Below, piece by piece: positions 43,431 through 52,021 of a stretch of 64,000 nucleotides of DNA (positions are counted from its first letter, which is position 1; every line of letters begins with the position of its first letter). The position numbers and the translations under genes are program-made. Origin of the DNA: Vicinamibacteria bacterium (lineage in GTDB: Bacteria > Acidobacteriota > Vicinamibacteria > Fen-336); NCBI GenBank assembly GCA_035570235.1, contig DATMML010000137.1, forward strand, positions 1 to 64,000. The letters are read 5' to 3'. The notes under the pieces were generated by a model. The model was not told the origin of the DNA. It worked only from the letters and a program-made list of their open reading frames with translations, and made no database searches.

Positions 43431-44660
43431 TCAGGCCAGCTTCAAGGCGACCACGGGGTCCAGCATTGAGGCCCGTCGGGCCGGGAAGTACCCGGCCACG
43501 AATCCGATGAGGCCGAGCAGGGTGGCGGTGGTGAGGATGACGACGGGCGAAGCCTCGGGGGTGCCGATGTACTCGTCGAGGCTCTTGGGGAAGGCGGCCA
43601 TGACGAGGAGGGTGACCAGGAAGCCCAGGGCCCCCCCCACCGCGGTCAGGGTCAGGGTCTCGGTCAGGAACTGCCCCTGGATGAAGCGCGGCTTGGCCCC
43701 CACCGCCAGCTTGATCCCGATCTCCCGCGTTCGCTCCTCCACCACCACGTACATGATGTTGGAGACCCCGATCCCCCCCACGATGAGGGTGAAGGAGCCG
43801 ATGATCCCGAGGAAGGCGCGGAAGGTGCCGAAGAACACGCGGAAGAACTTCTCCGCCTCCGTGGTGTCCCACATTCCGATGGCTTCCTTGTCCAGGGGAT
43901 CGAACTGGTGGCGCCGGGCCAGGACCTCGTAGACCTTGCGGGTCACCTCCTTCACCTGCCCCTCCTCCCGCGGCTGGAAGATGAAGTCGTCAACGTAGCT
44001 CTCGGTGAAGAAGCCGTTGAAGGTGGTCTCGGGCATGAAGGCCTTGTCCTGGTCGCGGCCGCTGTAGCTCGAGTCCTGGGCCTTCTTCTCCATGACCCCG
44101 ATCACCACGAAGGGGGCGTTGTCGATCATCACCGTCTGCCCCACCGCCTCCCCGTCGCCGAACAGGTCGTGCTTGAGCTTGTCGCCCAGGAAGAGCACCC
44201 GCCGGCGGCGGTCCACGTCCACGTCGTTCACATAGCGCCCACCGGAGGCGGGGATGATGTTGCGCATGGCCGCGAAGATGGGGCTGTTGGCGGAGATCTG
44301 AGGGGTGATCCGGACCCGATCGTGACGGAACGCACTCTTGCTCCGCTCGTGCTCCCCGGAGAAAGTTGCCTCCGGTATCTCCCGCTTCAAGACTTCGATG
44401 TCTTCGTCGTTGACCCGGATCCGGCGGCCCTTGCCCAGCCCTTGGTAGGGGATCGACGTTCGCGCCGGCCAGGCGATCACGATGTTCTCGCCCATGCCGT
44501 GCTGGTTCTTCCGGATGCGTTTCTCCAGGCCTTCTCCGAAAGCGACGAGCAGGGAGACGGAGACCGTCCCCCAGGTGATCCCGAAGAGGGTTAGCACCGT
44601 GCGCACCTTCTGGTGCCGCACGTCCTGCAGCATTTGCCGGAGGAAAGACAGCGACGTCAT
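43431..44660 (-). CDS. MacB-type ABC permease (first copy)
   Basis: A 409-residue paralog of the downstream permease with the same plan: N-terminal helix (TVLTLFGITWGTVSVSLLV), periplasmic domain (about 45-275) and FtsX core (FTLIVGGIGVSNIMYVVVEE, LTLTAVGGALGFLVTLLVMA, TLLGLIGFVAGYFPARRAS). The conserved coupling segment ERTREIGIKLAVGA faces the ATPase. It sits 31 nt after the adaptor gene. Confidence 0.9.
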   Translation of the reverse strand: MTSLSFLRQMLQDVRHQKVRTVLTLFGITWGTVSVSLLVAFGEGLEKRIRKNQHGMGENIVIAWPARTSIPYQGLGKGRRIRVNDEDIEVLKREIPEATFSGEHERSKSAFRHDRVRITPQISANSPIFAAMRNIIPASGGRYVNDVDVDRRRRVLFLGDKLKHDLFGDGEAVGQTVMIDNAPFVVIGVMEKKAQDSSYSGRDQDKAFMPETTFNGFFTESYVDDFIFQPREEGQVKEVTRKVYEVLARRHQFDPLDKEAIGMWDTTEAEKFFRVFFGTFRAFLGIIGSFTLIVGGIGVSNIMYVVVEERTREIGIKLAVGAKPRFIQGQFLTETLTLTAVGGALGFLVTLLVMAAFPKSLDEYIGTPEASPVVILTTATLLGLIGFVAGYFPARRASMLDPVVALKLA

Positions 44661-44691
44661 GGTCGGGGTCCTCGATCAGCGCGCCCGCACG

Positions 44692-45795
44692 CTACTCGAT
44701 CTTCTTGGGCGGCCGCTCGACCACCAAGTCCTTCTCGCCCAGGCCGTCCGCCACCTCCACGATCATGCCGTCGGAAAGGCCGATCTTGATCGGCTTCTTG
44801 ACCGGCTCGGAGTCGCCCGGGCCCGGGATCTCCACTGACGCCTTGCCCTCCGTGAAGGTCACCAGCCGCTCGGGGATCTGCAGCACGTCGGCCTTCTCGC
44901 GGACCGCGATGTCGGCGTTGGCGGAGTAGCCCGCGCGCAGGACGACGTCCTTGCCGGGCAGGAGCTCGATCTCCACGTCGAAGAGGGTGGCCCCCTCCGC
45001 GGTTTTGGACTTGGGGGCTATCTTGTAGACCTTGCCCTCCACCTTGGCGTCGGGCAGGGCCCCCACCTTGATGTGGGCGGGCATTCCTTCTTTGAGCTTG
45101 CCCACGTCGATCTCGTCCACGGTGCCCTTGAACACCAGGGTGGACATGTCGGCGAGGCTGGTGAGGGCAGTGCCCGCCTGATAGGAAGTGAGGGGTACGA
45201 CGGGGTCGCCCTCGTTCACGAGCAGCTCGAGCACGGTCCCCGAGATGGGGGCGCGGATGATCGACTCCACGTTGAGCTCGTGGGAGTGCACGCGCCCCTT
45301 CTCGACGAGGGCCAGCCGCTCCGACGACAGGTTCAAGTGAATCTGCGCCTCCTGCAGGTCCTTGTCCGTCTGCTCCCAGTCCTGGCTGGAGACGATGCCC
45401 TGCTGGCGAAGAGCGTCGTTCCGGTCCCACTTCTTCTTGGCCTGATCGAAGACGTTGCGGGAGCTCTCGACTTCCCGCCGCGCCTCCGTGAGCTCGAGGG
45501 GCGTGGGGTCGGGAATGATGTCGAAGAGGGGGTCCCCCGCGGCCACCTTGTCCCCCACCTGGCGGTAGGAGATCTTCACGATCCCCGAGATCTTGCTCTT
45601 GACCGCAATCTCGCGCTTCGGCTTGATGGCCCCGATGGCCAGGGCCTTCTCGACCACTGGCCCCCGGGTGACGGCCACCGTCTTCCAGCCTTTGTCCTTC
45701 TGGGAGTTGGACTTACTGTAGAGGGCGACGGAGAGGCCGCCCGCAAGGACCACGACACCGATACCGATCAGTCCCTTACGCATGAGTGGGGACAT
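44692..45795 (-). CDS. HlyD/MacA-type periplasmic adaptor
   Basis: A 367-residue membrane-fusion protein. The ATG at 45795 is preferred over a GTG at 45816 because AGGAG lies 5 nt upstream. Residues about 5-24 are the membrane anchor (LIGIGVVVLAGGLSVALY). A lipoyl half (IAVKSKISGIVKISYRQVGDKVAAGDPLF), a helical hairpin (about 95-165, SSRNVFDQAKKKWDRNDAL), the second lipoyl half (IIRAPISGTVLELLVNEGDPV) and beta-barrel domains follow. It leads the four-gene export operon. No outer-membrane TolC-like gene is present in the window. Confidence 0.9.
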   Translation of the reverse strand: MSPLMRKGLIGIGVVVLAGGLSVALYSKSNSQKDKGWKTVAVTRGPVVEKALAIGAIKPKREIAVKSKISGIVKISYRQVGDKVAAGDPLFDIIPDPTPLELTEARREVESSRNVFDQAKKKWDRNDALRQQGIVSSQDWEQTDKDLQEAQIHLNLSSERLALVEKGRVHSHELNVESIIRAPISGTVLELLVNEGDPVVPLTSYQAGTALTSLADMSTLVFKGTVDEIDVGKLKEGMPAHIKVGALPDAKVEGKVYKIAPKSKTAEGATLFDVEIELLPGKDVVLRAGYSANADIAVREKADVLQIPERLVTFTEGKASVEIPGPGDSEPVKKPIKIGLSDGMIVEVADGLGEKDLVVERPPKKIE

Positions 45796-45868
45796 CCTTT
45801 CTCCTGATCTCGTCACCCACTAAGACGCTTGGGCCCCCACCGAGGGTTCAAGAAAATTCCGGATGGGC

Positions 45869-46984
45869 CTACTTCCAGTGGATCTGGTTCCTATAAGTGT
45901 CGCCCCGCCCCGAGCCCACTTGCACCTCCAGGGTCCAGGACGTGACGCCATCCCGCCAGACCCCCGTCTCCTCATAGAGGAGGGCCCGCTCCCGGGGGGC
46001 CAGCTCCGCCTTGGGCGGCGGGACGGCGGCGTCGGAGCGGGCCCCGTTCAACGCGCTGGATACCCTCAGGGTCGCGACCTTGATGCCCTTGCTCCCCTCG
46101 TTCTGCAGGAACACCTTGACCGTGTAGGGGTCGCCCGCCGCCAGCCGAGGGGGGATCACCTCGAATTCGATCCGACCCGGCACGTCCGCGGGCTTCTTCA
46201 CGGAGACCTCGCGCGCGTCGAAGGCCTTGAAATCGCCGCGCGCCCCGCGACCCTCCCCCGCCGTCTTTCCCGAGGTGAAGGTCTTCTGGAGGGACGCGAC
46301 CGCGGACTGGGCGGTGGTGCGCCCGTTGCGGGCCCTCGCGTTCTCAGGCTCTTTTTTCAGGATCTCGTCATAGAGCTGGACCGCGGACTCGAACTTGCGA
46401 CCCTTAGCGACACTGTCCGCCTCGTCGATCATCGCGGCCAGATCGGGGCCGGGGGGGCTGGGAGTGGGGAGCGCCTTGACCCTCGTCACCTCGGGGGCAG
46501 CAGGAGACGCGGGCGGGGCCTCGGGGGACGGCATCGCCGACGGCGTAGGCGCGGTGGCCACGACGGCGGGGGCCGGCGAGGGTGGGGCAGAGGCAGGCTG
46601 TCCGAGCGGGGCCGCCACCGTGACCGCGCGCCCGGTCGAGGAGCGGTCGCCCACCAAGACCCGGAGGGGCACGCTCACCTGCCCGGCGCCGGAGAGCCCG
46701 AAGTCGGGCACCTCCACATCGAGGGCGGTGGGCGAAGCCCGGAGCACCCGCCCGACCTTGTCCCCGAAGAGGACGATGTTGCCGCCCGGCTCGGAAGAGA
46801 AGTGAGTGCCGCGCAGCGTGACCGTCTCCCGGGCCGGAATCGGAAAGACCCCCGCTACCTGGGGGGTAGCCCAAAACTCGGAGGCCACGTACACGGCCAG
46901 GGCGAAGAGCAGGAGGCTGACCAGGAGGAGGGCGGCCTCGGCGGCCGCAAACCCAGAATTGCTCGGCGTGCGTTGGGCAGGCAT
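45869..46984 (-). CDS. Membrane-anchored IPT/TIG and TPR-like protein
   Basis: A 371-residue protein. A transmembrane helix near the N-terminus (AALLLVSLLLFALAVYVAS, about 17-35) is followed by an IPT/TIG-like beta-sandwich (about 42-125, TVTLRGTHFSSEPGGNIVLF), a Pro/Ala-rich linker (about 128-180), a helical TPR-like pair (KGRKFESAVQLYDEILKKEP, near 195) and a C-terminal beta-domain (about 255-371). No catalytic residues. It lies 10 nt downstream of the B12/radical SAM gene and 73 nt upstream of the adaptor gene, so it may belong to either transcript. Function unknown; an envelope scaffold is a reasonable guess. Confidence 0.72.
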   Translation of the reverse strand: MPAQRTPSNSGFAAAEAALLLVSLLLFALAVYVASEFWATPQVAGVFPIPARETVTLRGTHFSSEPGGNIVLFGDKVGRVLRASPTALDVEVPDFGLSGAGQVSVPLRVLVGDRSSTGRAVTVAAPLGQPASAPPSPAPAVVATAPTPSAMPSPEAPPASPAAPEVTRVKALPTPSPPGPDLAAMIDEADSVAKGRKFESAVQLYDEILKKEPENARARNGRTTAQSAVASLQKTFTSGKTAGEGRGARGDFKAFDAREVSVKKPADVPGRIEFEVIPPRLAAGDPYTVKVFLQNEGSKGIKVATLRVSSALNGARSDAAVPPPKAELAPRERALLYEETGVWRDGVTSWTLEVQVGSGRGDTYRNQIHWK

Positions 46985-46994
46985 GCGCAGCCGG

Positions 46995-48800
46995 TTAGGA
47001 CACCGGGGCGACTTTCAAGTACCGGGGCGATGTCCCCAGGGCCTTCCATTTCTCGGGAAGGCGGTAGAGGGGATTGGGCGTTTCCAGGCAGACCCCGCAG
47101 CGGATGCAGCCCTGGACCTCGGGGCAGTGGGGGGAGAGGGCTTCCTTCCGGCTCTTGTCCAGCTCGCGGAGGTGGTAGGCCTTGCTCACGCCGTTGTCGA
47201 CCACGTCCCAGGGCAGCGTCTCCTGGGGGCTCCGCCCGCGGAAAAGGTAGAAGGCGGGGTCGAGGCCGGCGGCCCGGACCGCGCGCGGAAGATCGATCCC
47301 CTCCCGCACCGCGAGTTCCAGGGCATCTCCCAGCCGCCGGTCGCCCAGAGCCAGGATCGACTGCGCGGTCCCCGTACGCACGCTCTTGCAGATCGCGTCC
47401 ACGTTGGGCATGCGGCCGAAGGCCCGGCGCAGGAACTGGAGCTTGCGATCGGTCTCCTTGGGGCTCGGGACGGGGAGCCATTGGTAGGGCGTGCCCGGCT
47501 TGGGCACGAAGGGGTTGACGGAGGGGTGGATACGGCCGATCCGCCCCCGGCCCCGCGCCACCTTCAGCATCCGCTGCCTGATCCCTTCGGTCAGAGTCAC
47601 GATGGCTTCCACATCGGCGTGCTCTTCCCAGGGCAGGCCCACCATGTAGTAGAGCTTCAGGTTCTGGATCCCGTTCTCGAAGATCCAGGTGGCCTTGTCG
47701 AGGATCTCCTCGTTCGTGAACTGCTTGTTGAGGATCCGCCGCATGCGGTCGGATCCGCACTCGGGGGCCAGGGTCAGGCCCTGCACGCCGGTGTCGGCCA
47801 GCCGGAACACGAAGTCGGGGGTGAGATCGTCCAGGCGCAAGGACGCCACCGAGACCTCGTAGCCCTGGCCCGCCAGGTCCTCCACGATTCCGTCGATCTC
47901 CGGGTGGTCGCAGACGGCGGTGGAGACGAGGCCGATCTTGCCCGTGGCCGCGCGGACCTCGCGGGCACGGTCCACGATCGCGCGGCGCGAGAAGCCGCGC
48001 ACGGGCAGGTAGTTGTAGCCCGCCCAGCAGAAGCGGCACATGCAGGGGCAGCCCCGGGAGATCTCCACCATGAACTTCATGGACATCTCGGTGTGGGGGG
48101 TGAGCACCACCGACTGCGGCAGCGCCATCTTTCCCGGCCAGCCGCGCTGGCGGATGGCGGGGCCGGGGCCGTCGTAGGCGGCCACCGTGCCGTCCTTGTG
48201 GTAGCGCACGGAATGACGGGAGGGGACGTAGAACCCGTCCTTCTCTCCCAGGGCCTCGAGGCCCCGTCGGGGATCGGAGGCCCCGACGAGCGCCTCCATC
48301 ATCTTTGGTACCAGCGCCTCCCCCTCCCCCACCGCCACCAGGTCCGCGAAGGGAGCCAGGGGCTCCGGGTTCAGGAAGAGGGCGGAGCCGCCCAGGATCA
48401 CGAGGGGGTCGTCTTTCCCCCGATCCGCGGCCCGGAGGGGAATCCCCGCCAGCCGCAGCATCTGCAGCACATGCAGATAGTCGTTCTCGAACGACACCGA
48501 GAAGGCGAGGGCGTGGAAGCGCCGGAGGTCGGTGCCCGACTCCAGGCTCACCAGGCTCTGGCCGCTCCGCTGCAGCTCTTCCCGGTCCCGGTCGTCGGGC
48601 AGGAAGGCCCGCTCGCAGAGGACATCGGGCAGGGCGTTGAGCATCTGGTAGATGCTCTGGAAGCCCAGATTGGACATCGCCACAAAATAGAGGTTGGGGT
48701 AGCAGAGGGCCACCCGGAACGAGCCCTGGTGGGGCACGGCCTGCAGGAAAACCTCCGCCTCGCGGAGGAAGGAGTGGCGCTCGTGCAGCCGTCGGCTCAT
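46995..48800 (-). CDS. B12-binding-domain radical SAM protein (TIGR03960 family)
   Basis: A 601-residue enzyme. Residues about 25-190 form a B12-binding-like domain (RVALCYPNLYFVAMSNLGFQ, PLVILGGSALFLNPEPLA). The radical SAM core starts with SRGCPCMCRFCWAG near 245-258 (CxxxCxxC) and continues to about 470. The tail has a cysteine group (CPEVQGCIRCGVC, near 567-579). The family is widespread and of unsettled function; it is often adjacent or fused to a DUF2344 (TIGR03936) partner and RNase G, neither of which is here. A TAGAAT box lies about 34 nt upstream of the start at 48800. Confidence 0.88.
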   Translation of the reverse strand: MSRRLHERHSFLREAEVFLQAVPHQGSFRVALCYPNLYFVAMSNLGFQSIYQMLNALPDVLCERAFLPDDRDREELQRSGQSLVSLESGTDLRRFHALAFSVSFENDYLHVLQMLRLAGIPLRAADRGKDDPLVILGGSALFLNPEPLAPFADLVAVGEGEALVPKMMEALVGASDPRRGLEALGEKDGFYVPSRHSVRYHKDGTVAAYDGPGPAIRQRGWPGKMALPQSVVLTPHTEMSMKFMVEISRGCPCMCRFCWAGYNYLPVRGFSRRAIVDRAREVRAATGKIGLVSTAVCDHPEIDGIVEDLAGQGYEVSVASLRLDDLTPDFVFRLADTGVQGLTLAPECGSDRMRRILNKQFTNEEILDKATWIFENGIQNLKLYYMVGLPWEEHADVEAIVTLTEGIRQRMLKVARGRGRIGRIHPSVNPFVPKPGTPYQWLPVPSPKETDRKLQFLRRAFGRMPNVDAICKSVRTGTAQSILALGDRRLGDALELAVREGIDLPRAVRAAGLDPAFYLFRGRSPQETLPWDVVDNGVSKAYHLRELDKSRKEALSPHCPEVQGCIRCGVCLETPNPLYRLPEKWKALGTSPRYLKVAPVS

Positions 48801-48847
48801 AGGGCATTCCTCCCGACGCTGGGAGGACCCCCTATTCTACTGGAGAT

Positions 48848-49660
48848 TCACCACTCTACGGAGAGGCCGACCCCCGCCCCCGTCCCCTTGGCGTCGCTTG
48901 TGGGGACGAGGCTGACCCGAGTCCGTCGAGCGAGCGGCTCGCCGTTCTCGCGCACCACCGTACGGCCGACGATGTAGCCCAAGGTCGCTCCCGCGAGCAC
49001 ATCGCTCAGGTAGTGCTTGTCCTTGACCAGACGCGAGGCGCCGATGGCGCTGGCCACGAGGTAGGAGGGGATCCCCACCTTCGGCCCGTAGTGGGCGTTG
49101 GCCACGGTGGCCCAGGCGAAGGCCGCCGAGGTGTGGCCGGAGGGAAAGGAGTAGTTGTCCGAGCCGTCGGGCCGCGTTCGGTGGACGGCCCTCTTCATGA
49201 CCTCGGTGTAGACCTCGCTCAGGATCAAGGCCTCCGTGATGTCGTAGCTCGCGGCCCGGAAGCGTCCATCCCCGACTAGCCGGCCGCTGGCGAAGAGCCC
49301 GAGCGCGATGGGCGCCATCACGGGGAAGCTCCCCCCCGTGTCCCCTGCGTTGCCGAAGATGCTCGCGGGGGAGGAGACCGCGCTCCTGGTCCGGGTGTCG
49401 AGGAAGGAAGAGCCTCCGCTGACCGCGGCTCCGATCAGGAGGGGGGCCAGACTGTCCTTGCTGAAGACGCCCACCAGGCCGCGGCCAAGGTTCCGGGGGA
49501 AAGCGCCGAGGGTCCGCTGCCCGTCTTCCGGCGAGCCGTCGCTCGGGAAAAACCGGCCCAGGTCCGGAGGAGCGGGAGGGTCGAGCGTTTGAGAGGAGAG
49601 AGGGGCGGCGAGGACCGCTCCCAGGACCAAGAGACCGCTGACCCGCTTGGTTTGTAGCAA
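48848..49660 (-). CDS. Secreted PAP2-superfamily phosphatase
   Basis: A 270-residue exported protein with a signal peptide (GLLVLGAVLAAPLSSQ). The PAP2 active-site blocks are KRAVHRTRPDG (near 160), SFPSGHTSAAFAWA (near 171) and ASRLVKDKHYLSDVLAG (near 208), with both catalytic His residues. Substrates of the family are lipid phosphates such as undecaprenyl pyrophosphate or phosphatidic acid. The closing residues (GAGVGLSVEW) look like an amphipathic strand. It is a paralog of the gene at 53222-54070, with the same order of segments. A TGCTAGAAT element lies 43 nt upstream. Confidence 0.88.
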   Translation of the reverse strand: MLQTKRVSGLLVLGAVLAAPLSSQTLDPPAPPDLGRFFPSDGSPEDGQRTLGAFPRNLGRGLVGVFSKDSLAPLLIGAAVSGGSSFLDTRTRSAVSSPASIFGNAGDTGGSFPVMAPIALGLFASGRLVGDGRFRAASYDITEALILSEVYTEVMKRAVHRTRPDGSDNYSFPSGHTSAAFAWATVANAHYGPKVGIPSYLVASAIGASRLVKDKHYLSDVLAGATLGYIVGRTVVRENGEPLARRTRVSLVPTSDAKGTGAGVGLSVEW

Positions 49661-49702
49661 CAGTGGCTCCCTCCGTCACGACGGGCACGGACTAAACCTC
49701 GG

Positions 49703-49711
49703 ATTCTAGCA
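49703..49711 (-). promoter_or_regulatory. TGCTAGAAT extended -10 element
   Basis: Minus-strand TGCTAGAAT whose end lies 42 nt before the ATG at 49660; identical to the elements at 32023 and 51965. Confidence 0.45.
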
Positions 49712-49842
49712 TGGCTCCTGCACGCCGGGGAAACGACCGGGCCAGCGGTCGTGGGTCAGTTTGGCCAATGGCGCCGGAAGCGCTCCGCTAGGGATCGCTG
49801 AGCGTCGCCACTCCTGGCTGCGTACCGGGTACGCCCTTTGGG

Positions 49843-50430
49843 TCAGTGCGCAGGGGGCGGACAGCGTATCCCGGCCGCCGCCATCGTCGCCGCGCACATG
49901 GTGCAGTTAAGGAAGTTCACTTGGTAGGAAAAGCTCCCCGCGGCAACCTCGCCCACCGTGGTGAGCGCGGTGAAGCTTTCCTGGATCCCGCAGGTGTTGC
50001 TGCCGTCGCACGCGCTCGCGGTCGAGCAGCAGCCGGAGCCGCCGCTGTAGAGAGCCCGGTTCATCACCACTACCGTCTCGCCCGGGCCGACCCCGATGGG
50101 GGCGGTTCCGTAGGTGAATGAGCTCGACCCCACCGAGCAGCCCCCCGAAAGGCCCTGGGTTGTCTTGCGGACGCCGGTCACGCTCACGGCGCCGGTGGCC
50201 GAGTGATTCACCAGCGTCACCTGGGCGATCACGTCCATCTTGCAACTGATTTGCTGCCCGGCCTGGGGCGACGCCGCGGAGGCGGAGAGATCGGCCAGCG
50301 TCGCCGGCACGAGAGTCGTGGGAGGGGGAGTGGGCGTGGGCGCACTCGGGGGGCCGGTGTGGCAGGCGGCCAGGCCGCCCAGACAAGCGCCCGCGACCAG
50401 AATCCACGAGCCCCGGGAACAAACGCGCAC
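49843..50430 (-). CDS. Cys-rich secreted lipoprotein of unknown function
   Basis: A protein of about 195 residues. GTG at 50430 gives a lipoprotein signal (ILVAGACLGGLAAC, lipobox Cys near 23) and follows a CATACT box by 5 nt. A Pro/Thr-rich linker follows (PPSAPTPTPPPTT). The mature domain is beta-rich with many Cys (ISCKMDV, GGCSVGS, SGCCSTASACDGSNTCG, NCTMCAA, RCPPP), probably paired as disulfides. I recognize no family. An ATG at 50496 would add 22 residues without improving the signal. The 182 nt between this gene and the PAP2 gene start show nothing besides the promoter element. Confidence 0.62.
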   Translation of the reverse strand: MRVCSRGSWILVAGACLGGLAACHTGPPSAPTPTPPPTTLVPATLADLSASAASPQAGQQISCKMDVIAQVTLVNHSATGAVSVTGVRKTTQGLSGGCSVGSSSFTYGTAPIGVGPGETVVVMNRALYSGGSGCCSTASACDGSNTCGIQESFTALTTVGEVAAGSFSYQVNFLNCTMCAATMAAAGIRCPPPAH

Positions 50431-50435
50431 GCTCA

Positions 50436-50441
50436 AGTATG
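50436..50441 (-). promoter_or_regulatory. Possible -10 box directly before a GTG start
   Basis: CATACT on the minus strand with 5 nt to the GTG at 50430; no Shine-Dalgarno. Confidence 0.33.
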
Positions 50442-50520
50442 CGACGCCCGGAGGGTGCTTGGCGAGTCGATTGTTCGGTAGTGTGTCCTGAGTCACGGTT
50501 CTCGGTCGGGTCCAGCCTTG

Positions 50521-50822
50521 GCGAGGCGTACCCCGAGACCCAGCATGAGGAGCATTCCCGGAACCGAGCCCGGAGACGTTCCCGCGCGTTTCACGGCCGA
50601 CAACCGATCTTTCTTCATGTCCACCGGGGAGAGCTGCCGGCCCGTGTCTTCAAGGTGGACATCCTGACCGGGCAGCGGTGGCTCTGGAAGGGGATCACAC
50701 CCAGCGACCCCGCCGGGTTGGCTCAGCGGATCCGGGACGTCCTACCGACGCCCGACGGCCGCTTCTACGTCTACCGCCTCCGGCGTATCCTCTCAGAGTT
50801 GTACGCCCAGGGGCTGAGCTAG
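50521..50822 (+). pseudogene. Decayed 3' end of a Ser/Thr-kinase/WD40-type gene
   Basis: Two overlapping frames give one familiar sequence. From about 50545 one frame reads IPGTEPGDVPARFTADNRSFF; from about 50615 the other frame reads HRGELPARVFKVDILTGQRWL, then SDPAGLAQRIRDVLPTPDGR and YRLRRILSELYAQGLS before a stop. This is the pattern of the C-terminal propeller repeats of acidobacterial Ser/Thr protein kinases (usual form PGELPA, VDLATGR, LWKELMPADPAG, LTPDGKSYVYSY, LSDLYLVEG). A frameshift and loss of everything upstream (kinase domain and most repeats) mark it as a relic. The family identification is from memory of the consensus. Confidence 0.62.
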
Positions 50823-50855
50823 AGCGCCGAAACTGAATGCCAACCGCCGGTGGCC

Positions 50856-51935
50856 CTACTCCTTGGCGAAGACGGACTTGGGCACCATGCAGTGGACTCC
50901 CTTACGGATGTCCACGACCTGGGTGACGCGGCAGTCGGCGACCATGGAGGTCAGCGCGTAGGCCTCGTCGCGGCTCATGGGCACGAGCTTCTGGGAAGCC
51001 AGGAAGTCCACCGTGTTCCGCACCGCGATCTTCATGGCTTCGTTCAGGTCCTCGTCGAAGGCCATCAAGATCCAGTGGGTCTTCGTCTCCGCCCGCGGCC
51101 ACTCGATCTTGAGGTCCTTCCGGACCACGGGTTGGATCTCGATCTCCTTGTAAGCGCACTCCAGGGCGGTGAGATTGACCTCACCATTGCCCTGCCGGCA
51201 GTGCGCGTCGCCGATCCAAATCAGCCCGCCCTTCTGGAAAACGGGCACAAAGAAGGACGAGCCGGCCTGCAGTTCGTTCAGATCCAGGTTGGAGCCGTTT
51301 TTCCAGGGCCGCAGCGTGCTCGTGCGCCCTTTGGCGTCGTGGATGGGCGGCCCTGCCCTCTCCTTCGGCTCGTTCGGGTCCACGCCCACGGCCACGATCC
51401 CCGGGAAAGGCTTGAGGTCGAGCATCACGCCGGGCTTGAATTCGGTCTGCATCTTGGCAAGGTCGAGCTTGTAGTAGCGAACGAAGCCGTCCGGAAACTC
51501 AGGGGCGAGCATGCCAATGGTGGGGAATTGCGCTCCCGGCAAGTGGAAATTGAACCCCGAGGGCTTGGGCGTGATCTTCCGGATCCGGATCTCGAGGGTA
51601 TCGCCGGGCTCGGCGCCGTTGACGAAGATCGGCCCCGTCACCGAATGCGGGCCCCCGCCGGGATTGGCCAGGCGCAGGCGGACGATCTCCGCCATCGGCG
51701 TGTCGGGCTGTAGCTGGTCCAGCGAGTGGTAGAGCGTCTCCACCGAGACCGTGTCCCCGGAGTCGACCGTGAGCTTGGGCTTCTCGGTCGGATCCAGCCA
51801 GCCCCACTGCACGTTCTCCTTGGTCGCGGCCAGGACATGATGCTTGCCGCCCGGAGCCGCGGGCTGAGCCCCGCCGGGTCTGCCCACGGCCAGCACACCA
51901 ACGAGGAGAGCTGACACCAGGACGAAGCGCCGCAT
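50856..51935 (-). CDS. Acetamidase/formamidase-family secreted protein
   Basis: A 359-residue protein with a strong ribosome binding site (AAGGAGG) at the ATG and a signal peptide (FVLVSALLVGVLAVGRPGGA). Family blocks: HHVLAATKENVQWGWLD, TGPIFVNGAEPGDTLEIRI, DLKPFPGIVAVGVDPNEP, GSSFFVPVFQKGGLIWIGDAHCRQGNGEVN and the C-terminal helical part. Formamidases hydrolyse simple amides to ammonia and acid; exported members are common in soil bacteria, with unclear substrates. A TGCTAGAAT element lies 29 nt upstream and it is not in an obvious operon. Confidence 0.88.
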   Translation of the reverse strand: MRRFVLVSALLVGVLAVGRPGGAQPAAPGGKHHVLAATKENVQWGWLDPTEKPKLTVDSGDTVSVETLYHSLDQLQPDTPMAEIVRLRLANPGGGPHSVTGPIFVNGAEPGDTLEIRIRKITPKPSGFNFHLPGAQFPTIGMLAPEFPDGFVRYYKLDLAKMQTEFKPGVMLDLKPFPGIVAVGVDPNEPKERAGPPIHDAKGRTSTLRPWKNGSNLDLNELQAGSSFFVPVFQKGGLIWIGDAHCRQGNGEVNLTALECAYKEIEIQPVVRKDLKIEWPRAETKTHWILMAFDEDLNEAMKIAVRNTVDFLASQKLVPMSRDEAYALTSMVADCRVTQVVDIRKGVHCMVPKSVFAKE

Positions 51936-51964
51936 CGCCGCCTCCTTGTTCAGAAGAATGGCGG

Positions 51965-51973
51965 ATTCTAGCA
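51965..51973 (-). promoter_or_regulatory. TGCTAGAAT extended -10 element
   Basis: Minus-strand TGCTAGAAT ending 29 nt before the ATG at 51935; third copy of this element in the window. Confidence 0.47.
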
Positions 51974-52021
51974 CGGGACCCCGGGCGGTCCCGGCGCGCG
52001 GGGCGGAGAGCGGGGCGTGGG

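Noticed and set aside
49706-49897. Short minus-strand frame reading ...LPAPLAKLTHDRWPGRF
   Set aside because: It looks slightly protein-like but overlaps the lipoprotein gene end, has no start signals and matches nothing I know.
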